Notes under the pieces: model-generated
Database searches by the model: none
What the model was told of the DNA's origin: nothing
What the model saw: the letters and a program-made list of their open reading frames with translations, nothing else
Shown: positions 29,427-38,809 of the stretch, one piece after another
Position numbering within the stretch: the first letter of the stretch is position 1
Layout of the letters: each line of letters opens with the position of its first letter
Translations under genes and position numbers: made by a program
From: Moraxellaceae bacterium
GTDB lineage: Bacteria; Pseudomonadota; Gammaproteobacteria; Pseudomonadales; Moraxellaceae
Reading direction: 5' to 3'
DNA length: 64,000 bases
NCBI GenBank assembly: GCA_025363155.1
Contig: JANYEL010000051.1
Span: 1 to 64,000 of the forward strand

Positions 29427-32288
29427 ATGAATTTGAATCTCGATAGTTTCGGCAACATTTTGAGTGCTGTATTCGGGTCTTTGACTAGCGAGCTCTCCGA
29501 TGCCAATCGACCTTTGCGTTTACGCCTACCCAATAAGAATAAACAACTGAACGACGCCTTACTCATTCAACGCGTCTCAGGTCACGATGCCCTTTGTGCT
29601 GGCTTAGACCTCGAACTCTGGTGCGTCTCCACCAGCGCACATATCCCACTAAAATCTTTCATCGCACTACCTATCGCCATTGAAATGGTGACTGATCGCG
29701 GTGGGCTGCATCTGATCTCTGGCATTATCACTGAAGCCGTTGCAGGGGAGTCCGATGGGGGCTTAGCGACGTATAAATTACGCATGCAAGATGCGTTATC
29801 GCTACTGACGCGTCGTCGCAACACCCGCGTGTTTATAAATAAAAGTGTGCTCGACATTTCCTACATCTTGCTGGATGAATGGAAAACACGCACTCCTTTA
29901 TTTGCATCTATTCTGCAAATTGATTCCTCTCGCATTACCCAAGAATATCCAACCATTGCCTTTACCATGCAATCTGGCGAAGACGACCGTGCATTTCTCT
30001 TTCGTCTGTGGAAACGCTGGGGACTTTCTTGGTATTTTGAACCGATTAGTGATTTGTTGAATGACACCGTCAGCCATAAACTCTGTCTGTTCGATGATGC
30101 CAGCCGCTTAAGCCAAAATAATGCTGGAACCATTAAATACCAACGTGAAAGCGCCACAGAACTTCGAGACACCATCACGCAGTTTAATGGATCACGAACC
30201 TTAGTCAGTGGCTCGGTAAATTATCAACAATGGCAACCTGCGACCGCACAAATCCAAACCGCTAATATTTACAACCATCGAGATCAAGGCGACAGTATTC
30301 AACACCTGAATGCCACCTTAGAAGATGCCGTATTAGGTAGCCCCGCCACTGGACTTGACCCATCCACTGTTGACCGCTTCGGCTTACTACACATCCAACG
30401 CCACGAACAACAATCCAAATGCTTCTTTGGCCAAGGTAATGTCAGAAACCTACAAGTCGGGCAGTGGTTTACGCTCACAGGTCACGCAGAAATCGACTCT
30501 CATCCAGAAACCGAACAACAATTTGTCATCACCGAGCTCTGGTTTGAAGCTGAAAATAACCTCCCCAAACCAGTGCATGAACGCGTCAACAAACTCATTG
30601 CCGCCAATGGCTGGCAAGAGAATTTAAAACAATCAAAAAATATTGGATTTAGCGAGACTGATTCAAATCGTTACCGCAATCGCTTTAGCGCAATTCGTCG
30701 TGGTATTCCAATCATTCCCGCATTTAACCCCATAGATGATTTACCCAAAGTTCATCCGATGATTGGCATTGTGGTTTGTCCGCAAGGCGAAGAAGTCCAC
30801 TGTGACGCATGGGGACGAATCCAAGTTAGATTTCCAAATACCAAAGCCGAAGATCACAGTCACAACGGCGGTGCAGGGGCTAATGACAGTGAAGGCGATT
30901 CAGCATGGATCGACCTGATGAGTTCATGGGCAGGAGATCAATACGGTACGATTCAACTTCCGCGTGCTGGTGATAGCGTTGTCATCAGTTTCCTCAACGG
31001 CGACCCAGATCGTCCGTATATTTCAGGACGGATGTACCACGATCAACGCCAGCCGCCGACATTCAGTAATGTTGGGAATTTACCTGACAATCGCTACGTC
31101 ACAGGCATTAAGAGTAAAGAAGTTAAAGGTAGTCGCTACAACCAATTGCGTCTAGATGACACACCTAGTCAAATCAGCGCCCAACTTGCCAGTCAACATG
31201 GCGAAAGCCAACTTAATCTAGGTTTCTTAACACAACCGAGAGCGAAAGATGGTAAAGGTGATGCGCGAGGGCAAGGGTTGGAGTTGAGAACGGATGAGTC
31301 AGGTTCAATCCGAGCCAGCAAAGGTTTATTGCTCAGCACGCATGGCCAGTCAAATGCTCAGGGGCAACAGATGGATGCTAGTCCTGCCCAATCATCCTTG
31401 TCAAATAGCCTTGAGCAAATGAAAATTTTGTCGGATTCCGCGAAACATCAGATTGCTGATCCACTGGATGCGCTGGCTCAGTTGCAGGATTGTATAACTG
31501 CGCTAGCCGCTGAGGGCGATGAGCAAAAATCTAAAATGTTTAAAGAGGCGTTATTAATCTTTGCTGCGCCAGCAGATATTGCCTTGACCACACCGAAAAA
31601 CATTCACGCTCATGCTGGTGCGAATATTACCCAGAGTGCAGGTGAATCAATCAATCAAGCGGCAGGCAAAAGCTATGCCCTAACTGCAGGTCAAGGCATT
31701 AGCTTATATACCGCTGATCAAGGTGTAAAGTTATTTGCAGCGAAAGGCAAAGTACAAATTCAGGCGCAAAGTGATGCGATGGAGTTAATCGCATCATTGG
31801 GATTAAAGATCATATCTACGCAGGACAGTGTTGAAATTACTGCTGCTAAAAATATTTTCTTCACGGCAGGAGGGAGTCAGATCAAGATTGGTGATGGCGG
31901 GATTACGCTGACCTCGCCGAGTACGATTAATTATAAAGGCAGTCAGCATGTGTTTGGGGGTGGGGCGCGCGTCAGTGTCAACTTGCCGCTCATGCCTAAC
32001 GAAGTCAGAAGACAGCTCATTGTAAATTATCACGATGATGAACCTGTAAACGGTGCTCCATTTATTATCAAATATAAGAATGGTCAGAGTTTCCGTGGAG
32101 TATTAGATGACAAGGGTGCTGCCGATTTAACCAAAGCCCCAGATGGTGAAGGAGTAATTAAAATTGGTGAAGATACTCGTCAGTTCTCAATAAAAGCATT
32201 GGCTGAAAATAATCCAGAGCATAAGGCTATGTGGTCTGAATCTGATTTAGAGGCTTCATTTACCAAATTTAAAGGAGCGAAGCCGTGA
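29427..32288 (+). CDS. vgrG: T6SS spike protein VgrG with C-terminal extension
   Basis: VSGHDALCAGLDLELWCVS, WGRIQVRFPN, DSAWIDLMSSWAGDQYGTIQLPRAGDSVVISFLNGDPDRPYISGRMYH; about 100-aa extension after the gp5 region. Confidence 0.95.
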   Translation: MNLNLDSFGNILSAVFGSLTSELSDANRPLRLRLPNKNKQLNDALLIQRVSGHDALCAGLDLELWCVSTSAHIPLKSFIALPIAIEMVTDRGGLHLISGIITEAVAGESDGGLATYKLRMQDALSLLTRRRNTRVFINKSVLDISYILLDEWKTRTPLFASILQIDSSRITQEYPTIAFTMQSGEDDRAFLFRLWKRWGLSWYFEPISDLLNDTVSHKLCLFDDASRLSQNNAGTIKYQRESATELRDTITQFNGSRTLVSGSVNYQQWQPATAQIQTANIYNHRDQGDSIQHLNATLEDAVLGSPATGLDPSTVDRFGLLHIQRHEQQSKCFFGQGNVRNLQVGQWFTLTGHAEIDSHPETEQQFVITELWFEAENNLPKPVHERVNKLIAANGWQENLKQSKNIGFSETDSNRYRNRFSAIRRGIPIIPAFNPIDDLPKVHPMIGIVVCPQGEEVHCDAWGRIQVRFPNTKAEDHSHNGGAGANDSEGDSAWIDLMSSWAGDQYGTIQLPRAGDSVVISFLNGDPDRPYISGRMYHDQRQPPTFSNVGNLPDNRYVTGIKSKEVKGSRYNQLRLDDTPSQISAQLASQHGESQLNLGFLTQPRAKDGKGDARGQGLELRTDESGSIRASKGLLLSTHGQSNAQGQQMDASPAQSSLSNSLEQMKILSDSAKHQIADPLDALAQLQDCITALAAEGDEQKSKMFKEALLIFAAPADIALTTPKNIHAHAGANITQSAGESINQAAGKSYALTAGQGISLYTADQGVKLFAAKGKVQIQAQSDAMELIASLGLKIISTQDSVEITAAKNIFFTAGGSQIKIGDGGITLTSPSTINYKGSQHVFGGGARVSVNLPLMPNEVRRQLIVNYHDDEPVNGAPFIIKYKNGQSFRGVLDDKGAADLTKAPDGEGVIKIGEDTRQFSIKALAENNPEHKAMWSESDLEASFTKFKGAKP

Positions 32289-33808
32289 GTGCTGAGATCA
32301 AAAAGGGGGCTTTAGAAGTCGCAGACTTGATTTGGAACGTGGCTGTCGTATACAAAAATGAACAAGTAGCTAAAGTAAAATGGGTTGGTGGCGCATTACA
32401 GGGCGGATTTAATGATAAGGCTACTGTCGGTCAGATTGTTTTTGATGCGATTCTTAGTATGTTTCCTATCGCGGGTGAAGCCACTGCTGTACGTGATCTG
32501 ACCGCTGTCATTATTAAAATGATAGACGATGGAGAAGAGGCAAAAATAGTCTTAAATTGGGTAACCGTTGTTTTGTGCTTGTTACCTATAGTCCCAGTCT
32601 TTGGTGGTGTCGCCAAAGGTATCGGCATGTTGTTGGTAACAGTCCTTAATGATGTGACCCGAGCTGAAGAAATCGCCAAAGCCATTGTCAGTTTTCTTCG
32701 GAAAATGGGTTATGGCGATCCTGTAAAGTTTTTGAAAGAGCTTAATTTCTCTAAATATCAGCCTGCTGTGTTGAATGGCTTTAATCAAGCGATTGATCGT
32801 CTCAAGCAAGGCAGTGTGTTTATCACTAAGCATATGACACTTCCTGAGAACGTGCAGAATTGGCTCATAAAGCTCCCTCCAAAGTTGGATCAACTATCCC
32901 AACTTGCTAGTAAAATGATACCACAAGCCATCAAAGAGCTTAATGTAGCTTTAGATAAGGTTCGGACGCATCTGACAACTCATATGAATGAGAAGGGTAT
33001 TAAGATTGGGGGGGTGACGACAAAGGCAAAGGTGAATGAAGCGCGTTTGGTGAGTCAATCGGCACTTAAAATTGCGTCGAAGGGGCATACACCTGCGACA
33101 TTGGAGCATTATAAACATAAAGAAGGATGGTCTGATTTGAGAGATAGACCTGAAGATTTGCCGAATGGCGATAAATTTTATCCAACTATAGCCTCATTCA
33201 GTAGCAAAGCTCCCATTACACCAGAGATACTAAAAGCAGGAAGTAGAAATCCAATTTTTCGAGTGGTTGAGCAAGCTGGACCACGCAACACAGGGCCATT
33301 TTGGGCAGAGAAAATGTCTGAAAATGGTTGGCTATGGCGACTGTACTGTGCTGTGAAAGGTGCTTGGAGTAAAAATGGGGCTTATGTTACGTTAGATCAC
33401 ATTCCAACCATTGAAGAAATGAGAAAATTAGGCATCACTGTGCCAGATGGGTGGGATGGTCTGCGGATATGGCGTGGTAAAATTGCTGAACAATTAGATA
33501 ATGAATCAAACGTAGAAAAAGGGATTCAAGCGACCAATATCTTATTGCCTGGTGGCGATATTCAATTATTCATCAATTTTTGGGATCCCCATAATGCACC
33601 AGTTGCCGAATACATCAAGAAAGTAATTAAAGAAAAACCAACGAATTGGGCGGATGCTGAAATTCCTCTAACAACTGACGTTATAGTCAACTATCTAACC
33701 AAGCATGAACAATCTGCAAAAATTGTTAGTGAAGGTCGAACCAGTCGTACAGTATCCGCCAGTGGACGTGCCGTAGTGTCCCCGAATCAGTCAGATCAAC
33801 AACAATAG
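32285..33808 (+). CDS. Putative T6SS effector (hydrophobic N-terminus plus C-terminal toxin, ART/NADase-like candidate)
   Basis: Starts with GTG overlapping vgrG stop; MFPIAGEATAVRDLTA polymorphic-toxin-like segment; C-terminal WDGLRIWRGKIAEQ...LLPGGDIQLFI. Confidence 0.7.
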   Translation: MSAEIKKGALEVADLIWNVAVVYKNEQVAKVKWVGGALQGGFNDKATVGQIVFDAILSMFPIAGEATAVRDLTAVIIKMIDDGEEAKIVLNWVTVVLCLLPIVPVFGGVAKGIGMLLVTVLNDVTRAEEIAKAIVSFLRKMGYGDPVKFLKELNFSKYQPAVLNGFNQAIDRLKQGSVFITKHMTLPENVQNWLIKLPPKLDQLSQLASKMIPQAIKELNVALDKVRTHLTTHMNEKGIKIGGVTTKAKVNEARLVSQSALKIASKGHTPATLEHYKHKEGWSDLRDRPEDLPNGDKFYPTIASFSSKAPITPEILKAGSRNPIFRVVEQAGPRNTGPFWAEKMSENGWLWRLYCAVKGAWSKNGAYVTLDHIPTIEEMRKLGITVPDGWDGLRIWRGKIAEQLDNESNVEKGIQATNILLPGGDIQLFINFWDPHNAPVAEYIKKVIKEKPTNWADAEIPLTTDVIVNYLTKHEQSAKIVSEGRTSRTVSASGRAVVSPNQSDQQQ

Positions 33809-33820
33809 GATAACTAGCTC

Positions 33821-34996
33821 ATGCTTAGCCCCCAAATGATGTCGCCAAGTCAAGAACTAGAGGCAAGAGATAAAGCTTTCCATTTGATTAAAAAATATAC
33901 TAGCTATACTTTTTTGGACTTTGCAATAGGCTTAAATCAGCAGTTCTTAGACGCGTTTGAAGAACAGCTCAATAATCCACCACTTGATGTGAAACAGTAC
34001 CAATATGCCGAAGCTGCACAAAAGCAACATGAAGGTGAATATCAACATTTTCTCGGAAATCAGGCGCAACTTGAAGAGGGGCTAAAGATTCTTAAATCTG
34101 GCTCATATAAAACTGAAGCCTATAAAATATATTGCAGCGTAAATTTTGTCGATTGGATGTTTGACCGTTACGGCATGGAACATGTGGTCTGGGATGATGC
34201 TTTTTATATTTTATTGGGTTTAGGTATCTTTCCTTCTTCAGATATATTTACACCGATTGACTATGCTAGATTTGTAAAAGGTGCAAAAAACGCTCATACT
34301 GACTTTGTCAGATTAGCACTAATAGCGTTAAAGTTTCGCACGGCTTGTATTCGCTCGACAAGAGAAGGGGGAAATAATGATCCTTACAGCTACGCTGATA
34401 TTGATACAAAAAGAATCTCAAAAAAATGGACATATGAAACCCTATTCAATGACCTTCAATGGCCTGTACCTCGTCTCTATCCTACCCAAATCCCACTCTG
34501 TCCAAGCTACAACACTGAAAACAAAGGTCAGATTTTGACAGGTGAAGAAATTCCAGTCACGGGGATTTATGAGCCTTGGTTTATTGATCCTTTATTTACG
34601 GGATCAGAGCGTGGAGATATGAGCGGTAAAGTGGGATGCCCAAACTACTTCCTCAAAGGAGCAATTGCCACAGACTATAATCGAGAGGGTACTGACATCT
34701 GGGAAAAAGTCCACTGGCGACTGCTTTGGGAAGATACTCGATATGCAGGAGGCGTTATTCCCGATGAGGAAGCAGGCTATATTTTTACGACAGAAAGTCC
34801 TCAACCAGCTATCGTTCCACCTGAATTGGATCAAACACCTCGTATACGTGTCGAAGGCGGTAAGTCTTGTTTAAAAACAGGTTATTGGTCTACTCCTGCC
34901 CGCAAAAATTCTCGTCAGTATTTTAAGCAAGGTGAAATTATGCCGAATTTCCAATCAGAATATGGTTTGGTCATTTGGCAGTTTGAGAGTGAGTAA
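33821..34996 (+). CDS. Putative cognate immunity protein (Imm71/72-like)
   Basis: 12 bp downstream of effector; ITGEEIPVTGIYEPWF...CPNYFLKGA and CLKTGYWSTPA...YFKQGEIMPNFQSEYGLVIWQFE C-terminal motif reminiscent of T6SS immunity proteins. Confidence 0.6.
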   Translation: MLSPQMMSPSQELEARDKAFHLIKKYTSYTFLDFAIGLNQQFLDAFEEQLNNPPLDVKQYQYAEAAQKQHEGEYQHFLGNQAQLEEGLKILKSGSYKTEAYKIYCSVNFVDWMFDRYGMEHVVWDDAFYILLGLGIFPSSDIFTPIDYARFVKGAKNAHTDFVRLALIALKFRTACIRSTREGGNNDPYSYADIDTKRISKKWTYETLFNDLQWPVPRLYPTQIPLCPSYNTENKGQILTGEEIPVTGIYEPWFIDPLFTGSERGDMSGKVGCPNYFLKGAIATDYNREGTDIWEKVHWRLLWEDTRYAGGVIPDEEAGYIFTTESPQPAIVPPELDQTPRIRVEGGKSCLKTGYWSTPARKNSRQYFKQGEIMPNFQSEYGLVIWQFESE

Positions 34997-35097
34997 AGCG
35001 GATAATGAAAAACGCACGGGTGAGTACAAACATCAAATCCCCGTTAATTTAAATACTATAATGACAGTCGCGCTGTATTTTGAAATAGGTTGGTTTT

Positions 35098-36126
35098 ATG
35101 TTGGTTTTGGGTTTGGAAACGTCTTGTGATGAAACAGGTTTGGCTTTATTCGATAGCGAAAAAGGCTTAGTCGGGCAAGTTTTGCATAGTCAAATCGCTT
35201 TGCATGCCGAATACGGAGGTGTTGTACCTGAACTTGCGTCACGCGATCACGTTCGTAAAATGATCCCACTTTTAGAAACGCTTCTTGCGCAGACCAATAC
35301 TAAAAAATCAGAAATTAAGGCGATTGCTTTCACTCGTGGGCCTGGTTTGATGGGCGCGCTGATGACTGGTGCGTTGTTTGGTCGGACTCTTGCTTTTTCT
35401 ATGGGTATACCTGCGATTGGTGTGCACCACATGGAAGGGCATTTACTGGCGCCTCTTCTTTCAGATAATCCACCAGAGTTTCCTTTTGTAGCGTTATTGG
35501 TTTCAGGTGGACACACCCAGTTGATGGCGGCGTATGGCATTGGTCAATATGAACTGCTTGGCGAATCAATTGATGATGCGGCAGGCGAGGCGTTTGATAA
35601 AGTCGCGAAAATGATGGGCTTGCCTTATCCAGGTGGCCCAAATGTCGCACGTCTGGCCGAATCTGGTGATCCACAAGCCTTTACCTTACCGCGTCCAATG
35701 CTCCATCAAGGCTTAGACTTCTCATTCAGTGGTATGAAAACGGCCGTTCTCAACCAGTATAAAAAAGTTCAAGGACAAGGGCGTGATGCTGATTTAGCCG
35801 CTAGCTTCCAAGAGGCGATGGTAGATACGTTGGTCAAGAAATGTATTCGTGCTTTGAAGCAGACTAGCTTGAAACGTCTTGTGATTGCAGGTGGTGTGAG
35901 TGCAAATCAGGCGTTGCGTTTACGTTTAGAGCAAGAATTAAAACGAATTGGTGCAACCGTCTATTATGCTGAACCAGCGTTATGTACCGACAATGGTGCG
36001 ATGATCGCTTTTGCTGGCTGGCAACGATTGAAAGCTGGGCAATGTGATGATCTATCTGTGACCACAACGCCGCGTTGGCCGATGACTGAGTTAACAGCGC
36101 CAGATGTATTAGCGACAGCTGAATAG
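35098..36126 (+). CDS. tsaD: tRNA threonylcarbamoyladenosine biosynthesis protein TsaD
   Basis: [49 protein letters not shown]. Confidence 0.97.
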   Translation: MLVLGLETSCDETGLALFDSEKGLVGQVLHSQIALHAEYGGVVPELASRDHVRKMIPLLETLLAQTNTKKSEIKAIAFTRGPGLMGALMTGALFGRTLAFSMGIPAIGVHHMEGHLLAPLLSDNPPEFPFVALLVSGGHTQLMAAYGIGQYELLGESIDDAAGEAFDKVAKMMGLPYPGGPNVARLAESGDPQAFTLPRPMLHQGLDFSFSGMKTAVLNQYKKVQGQGRDADLAASFQEAMVDTLVKKCIRALKQTSLKRLVIAGGVSANQALRLRLEQELKRIGATVYYAEPALCTDNGAMIAFAGWQRLKAGQCDDLSVTTTPRWPMTELTAPDVLATAE

Positions 36127-36129
36127 TAT

Positions 36130-36468
36130 TTACAAACAGTTTGCTGGTTTAGGTAAGCCAGCTAAGCGCGCTAATGTGCGTGCAACCAAACCTGTATTAA
36201 ACAAAGCCATTAAATGAGCATTGGTTAAGTCCTCGCTAACAGTCTGCATCAAAAACTTAATTAGAGGTCTTGTCGCAGGCGCGTGTTCAAAGCGGCGATA
36301 GTATTCTCGCATGCCTTGAAGCACTTTCAAATGTTCATCACCCAATACAAGTTGATCGCGGGCGGCGAGTAGGCGAGCGACTTCTGGTGTCCAATCGAGA
36401 TGATTGACGAGATGACCGTCTTTGTCTAGTGCTGGTAGTTCCTGATTCTGTTTAGACGGTTCTGACAT
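36130..36468 (-). CDS. tusE: TusE/DsrC family sulfurtransferase
   Basis: LDKDGHLVNHLDWTPEVARLLA...YRRFEHAPATRPLIKFL; penultimate Cys (PANCL). Confidence 0.92.
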   Translation of the reverse strand: MSEPSKQNQELPALDKDGHLVNHLDWTPEVARLLAARDQLVLGDEHLKVLQGMREYYRRFEHAPATRPLIKFLMQTVSEDLTNAHLMALFNTGLVARTLARLAGLPKPANCL

Positions 36469-36472
36469 CAGA

Positions 36473-36787
36473 TTAGCGCCAAGTCACGGTGCGTTGGTAT
36501 TGCACTGTCCATGCAGCCCAATTTGCAGTCGTCGCAATTTTGATATGATTTGGAACTTCATCATCCATCGCCTCTAAACGCACTAAATCAGAACCCAAAA
36601 CAGCAATTTGATTAAATTGATCAAGTGCTTTGGTGTTAAATCCTTGAGCACCTTCTGCAAGTAAAAGGATCAAGTCGCCTTCTTGCCACACAGCAAGTAT
36701 TTCGGGCATTAATGTGGACCAGAAACGTGGTGCAGCAGCGAGCAGATGCAGTGTATTTTTTGGCTCAATAGCTGTCGTTATTACCAT
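36473..36787 (-). CDS. tusB: TusB/DsrH-like
   Basis: Small DsrH-like protein (EGDLILLLAEGAQGF) in tus gene order. Confidence 0.75.
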   Translation of the reverse strand: MVITTAIEPKNTLHLLAAAPRFWSTLMPEILAVWQEGDLILLLAEGAQGFNTKALDQFNQIAVLGSDLVRLEAMDDEVPNHIKIATTANWAAWTVQYQRTVTWR

Positions 36788-37143
36788 CGTAGCACCCCGT
36801 CAAATGATGCCAAAATTTTCGCATCTAAATCAATCACTTCATATTCTATCGTTGTCGCTTCTATCAGTTCTTTGTTTTCCTTAAAGTCTTTCTTATCGAT
36901 CCAAATTGGGACTAAGTCATAAAACTCAAAACTTTCGACGAGTGCAAATGCTGATTTAAACGGTCTAATTTGTGTGGTTGTGTTCTCGATATTTGGTGTG
37001 CGTAGTAATGCAATGGCATCGCCAGTGAGCAATATTTTGATTTGAACGCCATAAGTCGCCATCACCATTGCTGCGGACAATGATTCCAGTAAGTTCAGTC
37101 CAGCGAGTGGACTTTGACTGATGACGATGAGTAATGACTTCAT
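36781..37143 (-). CDS. tusC: TusC/DsrF-like
   Basis: SPLAGLNLLESLSAAMVMATYGVQIKILLTGDAIALL; tus context. Confidence 0.8.
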   Translation of the reverse strand: MKSLLIVISQSPLAGLNLLESLSAAMVMATYGVQIKILLTGDAIALLRTPNIENTTTQIRPFKSAFALVESFEFYDLVPIWIDKKDFKENKELIEATTIEYEVIDLDAKILASFDGVLRW

Positions 37144-37207
37144 AGGGTATTGTAATACATCATATTGATAAATATTTTGAAAGTTTCATGTAACTATGTT
37201 GTGTAAT

Positions 37208-37579
37208 TCAAAGATGAATGACGCGTGTTGCATGCAGCATCAAATCAGCTAATTCACCCAGTCCAACTAAATTAAATCCTTCCGCGATATTTTCACTAGA
37301 GAGATCATGGCGGGCTGCATTATCTGGGTCAGTGATACCGCGTGCGAGTGCGGTACTGACACAAACTCGGCGTTCAATCGGTAAGCTTTGCCATTCGGTT
37401 GTTAGGCTGTGTTCGTCACTTGGACGCCAGGTTAAGCGATTCGCAATACCAGCAGCATCTTGATAAAAGAATACATCAACGGCTTTATTCTGATTGATCA
37501 GTTCTTTTGCTAATGCTACCCCATGCCACGCCAATGGTGAAGTCATGGGCTCGGTAAGTAAAAGTAAGACGCGATTCAT
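37208..37579 (-). CDS. tusD: TusD/DsrE-like
   Basis: DVFFYQDAAGIAN, VCVSTALARGI, FNLVGLGELADLM. Confidence 0.85.
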   Translation of the reverse strand: MNRVLLLLTEPMTSPLAWHGVALAKELINQNKAVDVFFYQDAAGIANRLTWRPSDEHSLTTEWQSLPIERRVCVSTALARGITDPDNAARHDLSSENIAEGFNLVGLGELADLMLHATRVIHL

Positions 37580-37736
37580 ATCAAATAGAGCTCGTTGGAT
37601 TGAAGTGCTTTGATTGACGAAGTTTTAAAAACTGCTAAAGCTCAGTTGCAATAAGTAGCACTATTATTTGCAAAATAATTGCATAATAACAGTAATTAAT
37701 AGCTGTACTCAAAGAACTTGTGTGAGGGGTGGTTGG

Positions 37737-38735
37737 ATGATTTTACTGACGGGTGGACTTGGCTATCTAGGTTCACATATGGCAGCACAAATAATAGAAC
37801 AAGGTCATGAGGTTGTACTCGTTGATAACTTGTCGAATTCTAAGATTGCAGTGCTAGATCGATTATCACAATTGACAGGACGAGATATTTCTTTTGTGAA
37901 AATTGATGTGCGCGATAAAGCCGCGATGCAAGAAGTCTTTTCACAATATCCTATTACGCAGGTCGTGCATTTTGCCGGGTCAAAATCGGTTAATGAGTCG
38001 ATTCAACAGCCGCTCGATTATTATGATAATAATGTGAATAGTTTGATTTCATTGTTACATGTTATGAAAGAAGCACAGGTTAAAACGATCGTTTTTAGTT
38101 CTACCGCTGCGATTTACGGAGAACCAGAGTCTTTGCCAATTCCCGAAAGTGCACGCCAAGCACCAATTACGCCGTATGGAAGAAGTAAGCAAATCTGTGA
38201 GCAAATTTTACAAGATTTTTCTAATGCCGAGCAAGGCTGGAAGATCGCTGTATTGCGTTATTTCAATCCAGCGGGTGCGCATTCCAGCGGTATCATTGGT
38301 GAGGTGCCGAATGGTATTCCAAATAATCTAGTGCCGTATATTGCACAAGTTGCGCGCGATGAGCGTCCTTTTTTGCAAGTGTTTGGTAATGATTACAATA
38401 CGATTGATGGAACGGGTGTCCGTGATTTTATTCATGTGCAGGATTTGATTGATGGTCATACTAAAGCGCTGGCTTGGTTATCGACACAGCCTCAAGCATT
38501 TGAGGTTTTGAATCTTGGGCGTGGTGAGGGAGTGTCTGTTAAGCAGATGCTTGATGCGTTCTCAAAAGCAGTGGGGCACGAATTACCATATAAAGTAGTA
38601 GCTCGTCGTGATGGTGATTCTGCAAGCGTTTATGCGGATGCTTCCCGTGCAAATTGTTTATTGGGATGGCAAGCAACGCGTACAGTAGACGAAATGGCAA
38701 TTGATACGTGGCGATTTTATGAAAAATTAGCCTAG
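37737..38735 (+). CDS. galE: UDP-glucose 4-epimerase
   Basis: LLTGGLGYLGSHMA, VHFAGSKSVNESIQQPLDYYDNNVNS, STAAIYGEP, PYGRSK, RYFNPAGAH. Confidence 0.93.
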   Translation: MILLTGGLGYLGSHMAAQIIEQGHEVVLVDNLSNSKIAVLDRLSQLTGRDISFVKIDVRDKAAMQEVFSQYPITQVVHFAGSKSVNESIQQPLDYYDNNVNSLISLLHVMKEAQVKTIVFSSTAAIYGEPESLPIPESARQAPITPYGRSKQICEQILQDFSNAEQGWKIAVLRYFNPAGAHSSGIIGEVPNGIPNNLVPYIAQVARDERPFLQVFGNDYNTIDGTGVRDFIHVQDLIDGHTKALAWLSTQPQAFEVLNLGRGEGVSVKQMLDAFSKAVGHELPYKVVARRDGDSASVYADASRANCLLGWQATRTVDEMAIDTWRFYEKLA

Positions 38736-38756
38736 TTTTTATTGTTTCTGTGAATG

Positions 38757-38795
38757 AAAAAAGGAGTCGAACATTCAAATGTTCGACTCCTTTTT
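38757..38795. terminator. Bidirectional terminator between convergent galE and proS
   Basis: A-run, GGAGTCGAACAT-TCAA-ATGTTCGACTCC, T-run; perfect 12-bp stem. Confidence 0.9.
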
Positions 38796-38809
38796 ATTGC
38801 CGTTAATGT

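Noticed and set aside
38757-38795. Possible transposon inverted repeat
   Set aside because: Short stem flanked by A and T runs between convergent genes; a bidirectional terminator explains it.
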